This document shows positions 8,836 through 16,268 of a stretch of 64,000 nucleotides of DNA, piece after piece. Source of the stretch: JBCDBD01 sp039184335 (lineage in GTDB: Bacteria; Bacteroidota; Bacteroidia; Flavobacteriales; Flavobacteriaceae); assembly GCA_039184335.1 (NCBI GenBank), contig JBCDBD010000003.1, positions 124,001 to 188,000 of the forward strand, in the 5' to 3' direction. Position 1 is the stretch's first letter. Each line of letters opens with the position of its first letter. Under the pieces are notes generated by a model. That model worked only from the letters and a program-made list of their open reading frames with translations, was not told the origin of the DNA and made no database searches. The position numbers and the translations under genes were made by a program.

Positions 8836-10902
8836 ATGGATAAAAAGATACAATCGGGGTCACAGGTTGAAAGTCCGTCAAAGACAACAGCTGAAAAAAA
8901 AACAGTGTTGACTTCCAACGCCCCGACCGGTCCCTTGAAAGATAAATGGACCAAGCACAAAAACGATATTGACCTGGTCAACCCGGCGAACAAAAGAAAT
9001 ATCGATGTCATTGTAGTCGGTACAGGTTTGGCAGGTGGATCTGCGGCTGCAACCCTCGCCGAACTTGGCTATAATGTCAAAACTTTCTGCTATCAAGACT
9101 CTCCAAGACGTGCACATTCCATTGCTGCACAAGGAGGCGTAAACGCTGCCAAAAACTATCAAGGAGATGGTGATAGCGTGTACCGCTTATTTTACGATAC
9201 TGTAAAGGGGGGGGATTACCGCTCCCGTGAAGCCAATGTCTACCGTTTGGCAGAAGTGTCTACCAATATCATTGATCAATGTGTTGCCCAAGGCGTGCCC
9301 TTTGCCAGGGAATATGGCGGTCTGTTGGACAACCGTTCTTTCGGTGGGGTTTTGGTTTCCCGTACTTTTTATGCCAAAGGACAAACTGGCCAACAATTGC
9401 TGTTAGGAGCTTATGCGGCCATGAACCGACAGATCCAACGTGGAAAAATCAAATCGTACACTCGACATGAAATGCTCGATTTGGTCTTGGTCGATGGAAA
9501 AGCAAGGGGTATCATAGCCCGAAATTTAGTGACCGGTGAAATCGAAAGGCATGCAGCCCATGCCGTTGTCTTGGCAACAGGGGGGTATGGAAATCTGTTC
9601 TTTCTGTCCACATACTGTATGGGAGCCAATGTTACTGCTGCCTGGAAAGCACATAAACGAGGTGCATTTTTTGCCAACCCCTGCTACACCCAAATCCATC
9701 CAACCTGTATTCCGGTCTCAGGGGATCACCAATCTAAACTGACCTTGATGTCAGAATCATTACGTAATGACGGTCGGATCTGGGTACCCAAAAAACTGGA
9801 AGATGCACAAGCAATCCGTGAAGGTAATTTAAAGCCCACGGAGCTGAAAGAAGAAGATCGTGACTATTATCTGGAAAGACGTTACCCAGCCTTTGGAAAC
9901 CTAGTGCCAAGAGACGTAGCTTCTAGAGCTGCCAAAGAACGCTGCGATGCCGGTTTCGGAGTGAACAAAACCGGTGAGGCCGTCTATTTGGATTTTGATT
10001 CGGCCATCATGCGGTATGGGAGGGAAAAAGCCCTTACCTCGGGTATGAAAAATACAGATGATGATACCGTAAGAAAATTGGGTGAAGAAGTGGTCGAGGC
10101 GAAATATGGCAACCTCTTTCAAATGTATGAAAAGATTGTTGACCAAAACCCGTACAAAACCCCAATGATGATCTATCCTGCGGTACACTATACCATGGGC
10201 GGACTTTGGGTCGATTACAATTTAATGACCAATATTCCCGGTTGTTATGCTGCAGGAGAAGCTAACTTTAGTGACCATGGTGCCAATCGTCTGGGAGCTT
10301 CGGCATTGATGCAAGGCTTGGCCGACGGTTATTTTGTGCTTCCCTATACTATTGGCGATTACCTTTCTGATGATATCAGAACCGGGCCCATATCTACCGA
10401 TACCCCTGAATTTGACGAAGTAGAAAAAAATGTCCGTGAACGGATACAAAAATTAATGGCCGCAAAAGGGATTCACTCTGTCGATTACTACCACAAAAAA
10501 CTGGGGAAAATCATGTGGAACAAATGTGGTATGGCACGTAATGAAGATGGCCTGCTCGAGGCAATGAAAGAAATCGCGGAACTACGTGAGGATTTTTGGG
10601 CAAATGTAAAGATTCCTGGAAGTGCTGATGCCAAAAACCAAGAACTGGAGAAGGCTGGCCGTGTTGCCGATTTCTTGGAACTGGGAGAATTGTTTGCCAT
10701 GGATGCCCTACACAGAAACGAATCATGTGGTGGTCATTTTAGGGAAGAATACCAAACGGAAGAAGGAGAGGCCCTGCGAGATGATAAAAACTTTAAATAT
10801 GTTGCGGCATGGGAATTTAAAGGGAAGCCCAGTGATGCAAAATTGCATAAAGAAGACTTGATTTACGAAAATATTAAGGTGAAAACCCGCTCTTACAAAT
10901 AA
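8836..10902 (+). CDS. sdhA: succinate dehydrogenase/fumarate reductase flavoprotein subunit
   Basis: This is the FAD-bearing catalytic subunit that oxidises succinate to fumarate. The 688-aa protein shows the dinucleotide-binding GTGLAGGSAAATLAELGYNV region, the covalent FAD histidine context (RRAHSIAAQGG) and the catalytic region RYPAFGNLVPRDVASRAAKE. Later it shows the FAD-domain motif GEANFSDHGANRLGASALMQ. The N-terminus carries a polar, low-complexity stretch of about 30 residues before PTGPLKDKWTKHK, longer than I recall for relatives. There is no alternative Met in that stretch. Confidence 0.97.
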   Translation: MDKKIQSGSQVESPSKTTAEKKTVLTSNAPTGPLKDKWTKHKNDIDLVNPANKRNIDVIVVGTGLAGGSAAATLAELGYNVKTFCYQDSPRRAHSIAAQGGVNAAKNYQGDGDSVYRLFYDTVKGGDYRSREANVYRLAEVSTNIIDQCVAQGVPFAREYGGLLDNRSFGGVLVSRTFYAKGQTGQQLLLGAYAAMNRQIQRGKIKSYTRHEMLDLVLVDGKARGIIARNLVTGEIERHAAHAVVLATGGYGNLFFLSTYCMGANVTAAWKAHKRGAFFANPCYTQIHPTCIPVSGDHQSKLTLMSESLRNDGRIWVPKKLEDAQAIREGNLKPTELKEEDRDYYLERRYPAFGNLVPRDVASRAAKERCDAGFGVNKTGEAVYLDFDSAIMRYGREKALTSGMKNTDDDTVRKLGEEVVEAKYGNLFQMYEKIVDQNPYKTPMMIYPAVHYTMGGLWVDYNLMTNIPGCYAAGEANFSDHGANRLGASALMQGLADGYFVLPYTIGDYLSDDIRTGPISTDTPEFDEVEKNVRERIQKLMAAKGIHSVDYYHKKLGKIMWNKCGMARNEDGLLEAMKEIAELREDFWANVKIPGSADAKNQELEKAGRVADFLELGELFAMDALHRNESCGGHFREEYQTEEGEALRDDKNFKYVAAWEFKGKPSDAKLHKEDLIYENIKVKTRSYK

Positions 10903-10909
10903 AACTGCT

Positions 10910-11656
10910 ATGAAATTATATTTGAAGATCTGGAGACAGCGAGACACTGGTTCGAAAGGTAAAATGGTCAACTACACCCTAGATGGTGTCGAGAGTGACA
11001 TGTCTTTCTTGGAAATGTTGGACGTGTTGAATGAAGAACTTATCGACAAGGGTGAGGAACCCATCGAGTTTGACCATGATTGCCGCGAAGGAATCTGCGG
11101 TACCTGTTCACTGATGATCAACGGACAGCCACATGGACCAGATTCACGAATCACCGTTTGCCAGCTGCACATGCGCAGCTTTAATGATGGTGATACCATC
11201 GTAATCGAACCCTGGCGGGCCAAGGCATTCCCTGTCATCAAGGATTTGATTGTCGATAGAACCGCTTTTGACCGCATACAACAAGCAGGGGGTTATATCT
11301 CAATAAACACCTCAGGGCGGCCCGTTGATGCCAATGCAATTCCCATTCAAAAAGAAATGGCCGATAAATCGTTCAATGCTGCTACCTGTATCGGTTGTGG
11401 TGCCTGTGTGGCCGCTTGCAAAAATGCCAGTGCCATGCTGTTCACCTCTGCCAAGGTTTCGCAATTTGCCTTACTGCCCCAAGGAAGGGTGGAGGCTGCC
11501 GATAGGGTAATGAACATGGTACGTCAGATGGATCTAGAAGGTTTTGGCAATTGCACCAATACCGGAGCTTGTGAGGTAGAGTGCCCCAAGGGTATTTCTT
11601 TAGAGAACATTGCAAGAATGAATCGCGAATACTTGTTTGCGGGCATGAAAGGATAA
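10910..11656 (+). CDS. sdhB: succinate dehydrogenase iron-sulfur subunit
   Basis: This subunit passes electrons from the flavin to the membrane anchor. The 248-aa protein has the plant-type 2Fe-2S site (CREGICGTC ... C), the 4Fe-4S site CIGCGACVAAC and the third cluster motif CTNTGACEVECPKG. It follows sdhA by 7 bp and ends the sdh operon. No strong terminator hairpin is seen in the 44 bp before the next gene. Confidence 0.97.
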   Translation: MKLYLKIWRQRDTGSKGKMVNYTLDGVESDMSFLEMLDVLNEELIDKGEEPIEFDHDCREGICGTCSLMINGQPHGPDSRITVCQLHMRSFNDGDTIVIEPWRAKAFPVIKDLIVDRTAFDRIQQAGGYISINTSGRPVDANAIPIQKEMADKSFNAATCIGCGACVAACKNASAMLFTSAKVSQFALLPQGRVEAADRVMNMVRQMDLEGFGNCTNTGACEVECPKGISLENIARMNREYLFAGMKG

Positions 11657-11700
11657 TCTGATTGTATTTTCTTAGATTAAGGCTGTATTTTTAACAAAAT

Positions 11701-12366
11701 ATGACCCTTATGAAAAATTGGATTACCGTTTTTATATGCTTCATCTTCTTTCATGGCATCAAGGCCCAGATTGATTCCAATTCTGTCTTGGGGCTTCCTG
11801 CGGCGACCCTCGCGGAAATCAATGCCGTTGCAGATGCGCAACAAGGAGCCATTGCCTATGCCACAGATACCAATAAAGTATATAAGTTCAATGGCACTTT
11901 ATGGAGTGAAATTGCAAATACAAATAATCCGAAAATCTATCTTGGTGCCTTCATTATCTCTTCGTTGGGCAACCAAACCATTACCGGTATCCCTTTTCAA
12001 CCATCACAGCTAAGCTTTGTGGCCCATGCAAATGTCGAAAGCTATAACCTAAATTCAGATAATGGGGTAGGAAACAACAATTCTGGCATAGCAAATTCAT
12101 TCGGAACCACAAATGGCTTCGCAAGGGACGATGGCGGTACAATTTCACAACAGACCATCTATTTGGGAGGTTCTGGAAATTCCATAAACGATATTTCAAG
12201 ATATGCGTCTGATTCACATTGTATCGGCATTCGATATGGAAACCAAAACGGGAATCTTATCGGTCTAACAACTGCTAGTCTTACTTCTTTTAATGTTGAT
12301 GGTTTTACCATCAATGTCGACAACTTCGCCGACGGTACCGTAGTCTTATTCCACGCATATGATTAA
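11701..12366 (+). CDS. secreted protein of unknown function
   Basis: The 221-aa product has a signal peptide (KNWITVFICFIFFHGIKAQ), probably starting at Met1 or Met4. Residues 28-70 (LPAATLAEINAVADAQQGAI ... KVYKFNGTLWSE) match a short repeat-like unit common at the N-terminus of Bacteroidota surface proteins. The rest is rich in Gly, Asn, Ser and Thr. It ends with a pattern (SLTSFNVDGFTINVD ... VVLFHAYD) reminiscent of phage tail-associated or lectin-like beta domains. Its last 8 bp overlap the start of the vsr gene. No function can be given. Confidence 0.7.
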   Translation: MTLMKNWITVFICFIFFHGIKAQIDSNSVLGLPAATLAEINAVADAQQGAIAYATDTNKVYKFNGTLWSEIANTNNPKIYLGAFIISSLGNQTITGIPFQPSQLSFVAHANVESYNLNSDNGVGNNNSGIANSFGTTNGFARDDGGTISQQTIYLGGSGNSINDISRYASDSHCIGIRYGNQNGNLIGLTTASLTSFNVDGFTINVDNFADGTVVLFHAYD

Positions 12367-12835
12367 AGACCACAAATCGTATGAACAGCCCATAAAAGTA
12401 CCACGGTTTCGCGAAGAAGACGGTTTTTATACCACTCCTCAGCGTTCTAAAATCATGTCTAAAATCCGCGGAAAGAACACCAAGCCAGAACTACTGTTTA
12501 GAAGGGCATTGTGGACAGCCGGGTACCGGTACCGGATAGACTATAAAAAATTACCGGGCAAACCAGACATTGCCTTAAACAAGTACAGCACTGTTATTTT
12601 CATTGATGGTGAATTTTGGCATGGCCATAACTGGAGTGAAAGAAAAAACAAAATAAAGACAAACCGTGCGTTCTGGATACCCAAAATTGAACGAAACATA
12701 CAACGCGACGGTGAGGTCAATGAAGCTTTAAAAAAGTTAGGTTTTAGGGTATTTCGATTTTGGGAAAATGAAGTAAGAAAAGAATTGGACCATTGTCTTC
12801 AGCTGGTTATTGAGCACCTTAAATCTGTTTCTTGA
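12359..12835 (+). CDS. vsr: very short patch repair endonuclease
   Basis: Vsr nicks DNA 5' of T:G mismatches that arise by deamination of 5-methylcytosine. The 158-aa protein has the family hallmarks in order: RSKIMSKIRGKNTKPELLFR (about 29-48), the LPGKPDIAL segment with the catalytic Asp, and the FIDGEFWHGH motif. The normal partner, a DNA cytosine methyltransferase, is absent from the window. The start overlaps the preceding secreted-protein gene by 8 bp, and the 3' end overlaps the convergent regulator gene by 17 bp. Confidence 0.92.
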   Translation: MIKDHKSYEQPIKVPRFREEDGFYTTPQRSKIMSKIRGKNTKPELLFRRALWTAGYRYRIDYKKLPGKPDIALNKYSTVIFIDGEFWHGHNWSERKNKIKTNRAFWIPKIERNIQRDGEVNEALKKLGFRVFRFWENEVRKELDHCLQLVIEHLKSVS

Positions 12836-13526
12836 CCAATTGGTATACTTCAATGATATCGGTAAGCGGCACTTCAAAATCTTGATATTCGGGAGAGGTA
12901 TTTAGGTTATGGCACAAGATTGTTCTTTTGCGCTCATCGAACTTTAAAAGACGCTTACAAAAAATTCGATCTTTACAGACAAAGACCAATGTTTTCTGTA
13001 TTAAACCAATATTTTGTGGCACCCATTCGTCCTGAGTCAATTTTCTGCCCAAGACAATGCTCTTGTTGGGGACGGCTTCAAGGCTTTTATCATCCATGGC
13101 ATTACCCGATATTTCGAAGGCCATATAAGAGCCCCCTTCCATCACATCTATTATAAAGCTTATTTGGGGTACATGCTTGAGCATCTCTTTTTCAGGATAA
13201 TTATTGACATATCCCTTTTGGTTCTCGATAAAGAGCAGGGGTGCCATCATCAAAAACGAACCGTTCTCAAGTGGATAACAAATGTTGCCATTTGTTGAAA
13301 ATGCCTTGTTCTTTACATAAGCTTGATTCTTCTCATTGACCTCATGTATATACAATTCGGCTATATTCATATCAAAGTATGCGGCAATCTTTGTCAGGTT
13401 TTTGATTGGAATATTCGCCCCTTTTTTTTCATAAAGCTGTATCGTACGCAAACTCACCCCAATGGCTTGGGCCAAATCGGTTTGACTGATATTTTTTTTA
13501 CGCCTTAATTGCTTTAATATGAACAT
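12819..13526 (-). CDS. XRE-family regulator with degenerate S24/LexA-like domain
   Basis: The 235-aa protein has an N-terminal helix-turn-helix (about residues 8-58; SQTDLAQAIGVSLRTIQLYE) and a C-terminal domain laid out like phage CI/LexA S24 peptidases. At the site where those proteins carry the nucleophile (G-D-S-M), this protein reads GNAM, with Ala143 instead of Ser. The region of the general base, FCKRL, keeps Lys191. It is therefore expected to dimerise and bind DNA without self-cleavage. It is divergent from a small gene, and the 146-bp gap between them is full of dyads. Confidence 0.8.
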   Translation of the reverse strand: MFILKQLRRKKNISQTDLAQAIGVSLRTIQLYEKKGANIPIKNLTKIAAYFDMNIAELYIHEVNEKNQAYVKNKAFSTNGNICYPLENGSFLMMAPLLFIENQKGYVNNYPEKEMLKHVPQISFIIDVMEGGSYMAFEISGNAMDDKSLEAVPNKSIVLGRKLTQDEWVPQNIGLIQKTLVFVCKDRIFCKRLLKFDERKRTILCHNLNTSPEYQDFEVPLTDIIEVYQLVKKQI

Positions 13527-13542
13527 AATATTGTATTATTGC

Positions 13543-13608
13543 GTAATATTATTACACATATTGTGAGATATACACTATACTATATCACATATCTGTAATT
13601 GAATTACA
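13543..13608. promoter_or_regulatory. candidate operator region of the XRE regulator
   Basis: The gap between the divergent regulator and the small downstream gene contains three dyads. They are GTAAT-ATT-ATTAC (13543-13555), TGTGA ... TCACA (13563-13567 and 13585-13589), and a perfect 15-bp palindrome TGTAATT-G-AATTACA (13594-13608). Such an arrangement is typical of autoregulated XRE repressors. Binding is inferred from position only. Confidence 0.5.
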
Positions 13609-13672
13609 AGCAAATATAAAAAATAGGATTTGACCTTGCATATTGGTCGTACATTAAATCTGAATCAGCGTT

Positions 13673-13993
13673 ATGGGGGCAAACAAAAACTTTCATCTTG
13701 TAATAAAAAACGATCGTATGTTTGAAGAAAAAGACTATGGCAAGCCTATTAGTGAAAAATTATCTGTGGTACTGAGAAGAAACGTGTCAAAAAATGATTA
13801 TGCAAACATCGCTGCCAAATCGAACATTAGTTTCTCCACCATCAGGGATGTTGTGTATCGAACGAACAGCCTGACCAAATCAAATGCAAAGGCCATAGCA
13901 CTTTTGGTCTACGCAGCATTTGAGAATTCACTTGCCCATAAAATTCAGGCGGAAGGGGATATTATTTTTCTAGACGGTATGCTGAAACTTTAG
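13673..13993 (+). CDS. small putative DNA-binding protein
   Basis: The 106-aa protein lacks a signal peptide. Its middle (residues 25-75: SEKLSVVLRRNVSKNDYANI, AAKSNISFSTIRDVVYRTN) has the helix spacing of a helix-turn-helix, but no known family is recognised. It is divergent from the XRE regulator and shares its dyad-rich gap, so it is a likely target of that regulator. A weak relation to phage-type lysogeny modules is possible. Confidence 0.55.
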   Translation: MGANKNFHLVIKNDRMFEEKDYGKPISEKLSVVLRRNVSKNDYANIAAKSNISFSTIRDVVYRTNSLTKSNAKAIALLVYAAFENSLAHKIQAEGDIIFLDGMLKL

Positions 13994-13994
13994 T

Positions 13995-14516
13995 TTAAGA
14001 AACCACATCGTATCGCATCAACCAATCGGTCTGTTGATCATTTCCAATAAAATAGGGATGGGTTCCAAATTTTTTAAATCCGTACTTTTCATAAAACCGA
14101 ATGGCGTCTGGGTTATGTTCCCATACTCCAAGCCACACATAAGTTTTACTTTTTGCGCTAGCCAACCCCATGATGTGGTCGAGCATCCATTTCCCAATTT
14201 TTTTGCCCTGAAATTTCTTTACTACATATATTCGCTCCAATTCAAGTGAGTCTACATCCCCAATATCGGTTTGGGCCTTGTCTTCGTTTAGCTTAAAGTA
14301 GCCCGCTAGTTCAAGTTGGTCAAAAACAAAATAAAATGCTGATTCGGTACTTTTTAATTCCGACGCTAACGTTTCTACACTAAAGGCCTGGTCGAGGTAA
14401 TCGTAAAAGTCGGTGGGTTCATTGGCTTCTTCGAAAGCATCGATAAAGGTGCTCCTGGCGATTTTTGCCAAGCTCTGTACGTCGGTCACTGTACATTTTC
14501 GTAAAGTCAAGCCCAT
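13995..14516 (-). CDS. GNAT family N-acetyltransferase
   Basis: The 173-aa protein shows the acetyl-CoA binding motif RIYVVKKFQGKKIGKWMLD (Q-x-x-G-x-x-G type, about residues 93-111) and the GNAT end pattern WLGVWEHNPDAIRFYEKYGF. This groups it with small-molecule or protein N-acetyltransferases. The substrate cannot be told. It ends one base after the stop of the convergent small gene. Confidence 0.88.
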   Translation of the reverse strand: MGLTLRKCTVTDVQSLAKIARSTFIDAFEEANEPTDFYDYLDQAFSVETLASELKSTESAFYFVFDQLELAGYFKLNEDKAQTDIGDVDSLELERIYVVKKFQGKKIGKWMLDHIMGLASAKSKTYVWLGVWEHNPDAIRFYEKYGFKKFGTHPYFIGNDQQTDWLMRYDVVS

Positions 14517-14550
14517 ATATTGAAAGCTAACTATCTTAAAACAAAAATAA

Positions 14551-14580
14551 AAAAGGGCTGGAATTTAATCCAGCCCTTTT
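14551..14580 (-). terminator. strong rho-independent terminator behind the 35-aa ORF
   Basis: A perfect 12-bp stem AAAAGGGCTGGA / TCCAGCCCTTTT with a 6-nt loop is flanked by A-runs and T-runs on both strands. It lies 21 bp downstream of the stop of the leftward 35-aa ORF and separates it from the GNAT gene. Confidence 0.75.
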
Positions 14581-14601
14581 TTGTCCAAGTATCCCTATGC
14601 C

Positions 14602-14709
14602 TTAAATCATAAATAATTTCTTGACCAATAAAACAACCCCTGAATAAAAGTTGTTACGGTATACCTGTATTTCTTCTTCAACGTTAGTTGCATTCAACTT
14701 TGACTCCAT
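14602..14709 (-). CDS. short ORF, 35 aa, with its own terminator
   Basis: Reading the minus strand from ATG at 14709 gives MESKLNATNVEEEIQVYRNN followed by FYSGVVLLVKKLFMI and TAA. The N-terminal half is an acidic amphipathic helix, and the second half is hydrophobic and basic. It sits alone in the 314-bp gap between the GNAT and scoB genes. A strong terminator hairpin begins 21 bp after its stop, which supports a separately transcribed small gene. The function is unknown. It could be a small membrane-associated protein, or the region could mainly produce a small RNA. Confidence 0.5.
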   Translation of the reverse strand: MESKLNATNVEEEIQVYRNNFYSGVVLLVKKLFMI

Positions 14710-14830
14710 AGCTTTTTGATGTTTTGATTTTGGGTTAAACAGGTAACGTAAATATATATTAAAAATTTTGTTTCATCGTGTTAATGTTGTGAACCTTGAT
14801 TATTAGGTTGTTAACCTATACTATTAACAG

Positions 14831-15487
14831 TTATATTTCCATTTCTGGAACTTCACCCGTTACGATCAAATGTCCCTCCGTAGTATTTTTAATGGCGTCG
14901 ACAGTGACTCCTGGTGCCCTTTCCATCAATTTGAATCCTTCAGGTACAATATCCAACACAGCCATATTGGTCACGATTTTTTTTACGCAGCCCACACCAG
15001 TGAGCGGTAATGTACATTGCTTGAGCAGTTTTGATTTACCCGCCTTATTCGTATGCATCATGGCGACGATGATATTCTCGGCAGAAGCAACCAAATCCAT
15101 TGCCCCGCCCATACCCTTTACCATTTTGCCAGGAATCTTCCAATTGGCGATATCTCCATTTTCAGCGACCTCCATGGCCCCTAAAATGGTCAGGTCAACA
15201 TGTTGCCCCCTAATCATGCCGAAACTCGTTGCAGAGTCAAAAAATGAAGCTCCGGGCAATGTGGTGATGGTCTGTTTTCCTGCATTGATGATATCAGGGT
15301 CTTCATCACCCTCAAAAGGAAATGGTCCCATGCCCAATACCCCATTTTCGCTTTGAAATTCGACACTGATATCATTTCGCACGAAATTGGCGACCAGTGT
15401 TGGGATTCCTATGCCCAGATTTACATAGTATCTGTCTTGAACCTCTTTGGCGATTCGTTTCGCGATTCCGTTCTTATCAAGCATCAT
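14831..15487 (-). CDS. scoB: 3-oxoacid CoA-transferase subunit B
   Basis: Together with subunit A, this enzyme moves CoA from succinyl-CoA to acetoacetate. The 218-aa protein has the family sequence YYVNLGIGIPTLVANFV and the catalytic glutamate context SENGVLGMGPFP. Further along are the family blocks GGAMDLVASAENIIVAMMHT and AVLDIVPEGFKLMERAPGV. Two ATGs (15487 and 15484) are possible starts. The gene overlaps the end of scoA by 11 bp, as expected for a coupled pair. Confidence 0.93.
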   Translation of the reverse strand: MMLDKNGIAKRIAKEVQDRYYVNLGIGIPTLVANFVRNDISVEFQSENGVLGMGPFPFEGDEDPDIINAGKQTITTLPGASFFDSATSFGMIRGQHVDLTILGAMEVAENGDIANWKIPGKMVKGMGGAMDLVASAENIIVAMMHTNKAGKSKLLKQCTLPLTGVGCVKKIVTNMAVLDIVPEGFKLMERAPGVTVDAIKNTTEGHLIVTGEVPEMEI

Positions 15488-16184
15488 TTCTAGGTCTTAC
15501 CGTTCGCTGTTCAATTCGCTTTTCATAAGCTTTGCCTTGAAAAATACGCTGCACAAAGATTCCTGGAATGTGGATGTCATTGGGGGCCAACACCCCTACT
15601 GGCAGCAGTTCCTCTACTTCAGCCACGGTAATCGCTGCTGCCCCACACATACAGGGATTAAAGTTACGTGCGGTTCCTTTGAAAATCAAGTTTCCCGCTT
15701 CATCACCTTTCCATGCCTTAACAAAGGCAAAATCTGCTTTGAACGCTTCTTCCAATACATACATCTTGCCATTGAACTCCCTCGTTTCTTTACCCATTGC
15801 TACTTCGGTCCCATAACCCGCAGGGGTATAAAAAGCAGGAAAACCCGCTTGTGCTGCCCTACACTTTTCTGCCAAGGTGCCCTGAGGGGTCAATTCAACC
15901 TCCAATTCGCCACTTAGCATCTGCCTTTCAAACTCATCGTTCTCTCCGACATATGATGAGACCATCTTTTTGATTTGGTGCTGCTGTAAGAGCAGACCCA
16001 ATCCGAAATCATCGACTCCGGCATTGTTAGAGATACAGGTGATGTCTTTAATGCCTAATCGAACCAGTTCTGCAATGGCATTTTCTGGTATACCACAAAG
16101 GCCAAAGCCACCAAGCATGAAAGTCATTCCGTCTGTAACCCCATTAAGGGCAGCTGAAACATGAGGGACCGTTTTTGGAATCAT
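15477..16184 (-). CDS. scoA: 3-oxoacid CoA-transferase subunit A
   Basis: The 235-aa protein starts MIPKTVPHVSAALNGVTDGM and carries the CoA-transferase A signature GGFGLCGIPENAI. Further blocks are NNAGVDDFGLGLLLQ and GAAAITVAEVEELLPVG. It is the first gene of the scoAB pair used in ketone body or branched-chain catabolism. A 7-bp-arm palindrome abuts the start codon upstream and may affect initiation or regulation. Confidence 0.94.
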   Translation of the reverse strand: MIPKTVPHVSAALNGVTDGMTFMLGGFGLCGIPENAIAELVRLGIKDITCISNNAGVDDFGLGLLLQQHQIKKMVSSYVGENDEFERQMLSGELEVELTPQGTLAEKCRAAQAGFPAFYTPAGYGTEVAMGKETREFNGKMYVLEEAFKADFAFVKAWKGDEAGNLIFKGTARNFNPCMCGAAAITVAEVEELLPVGVLAPNDIHIPGIFVQRIFQGKAYEKRIEQRTVRPRNDA

Positions 16185-16200
16185 AAATCTGCACAGATTT
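16185..16200. promoter_or_regulatory. palindrome directly in front of scoA start
   Basis: AAATCTG-CA-CAGATTT is an inverted repeat with 7-bp arms ending at the base next to the scoA ATG (minus strand). It covers the region where a ribosome would bind, so it may be an operator or a translational hairpin. Chance occurrence cannot be excluded. Confidence 0.4.
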
Positions 16201-16268
16201 TATCGGTCTAGAAAAGTACGATTTTAAATAAAGAAACCCCAAATTTTATGGCATAAGCGCGAAACCCA

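Noticed and set aside
11701..14516. Full prophage or genomic island
   Set aside because: There is no integrase, terminase, capsid or tail gene and no flanking direct repeats or tRNA; only the regulator pair and vsr hint at mobile origin.
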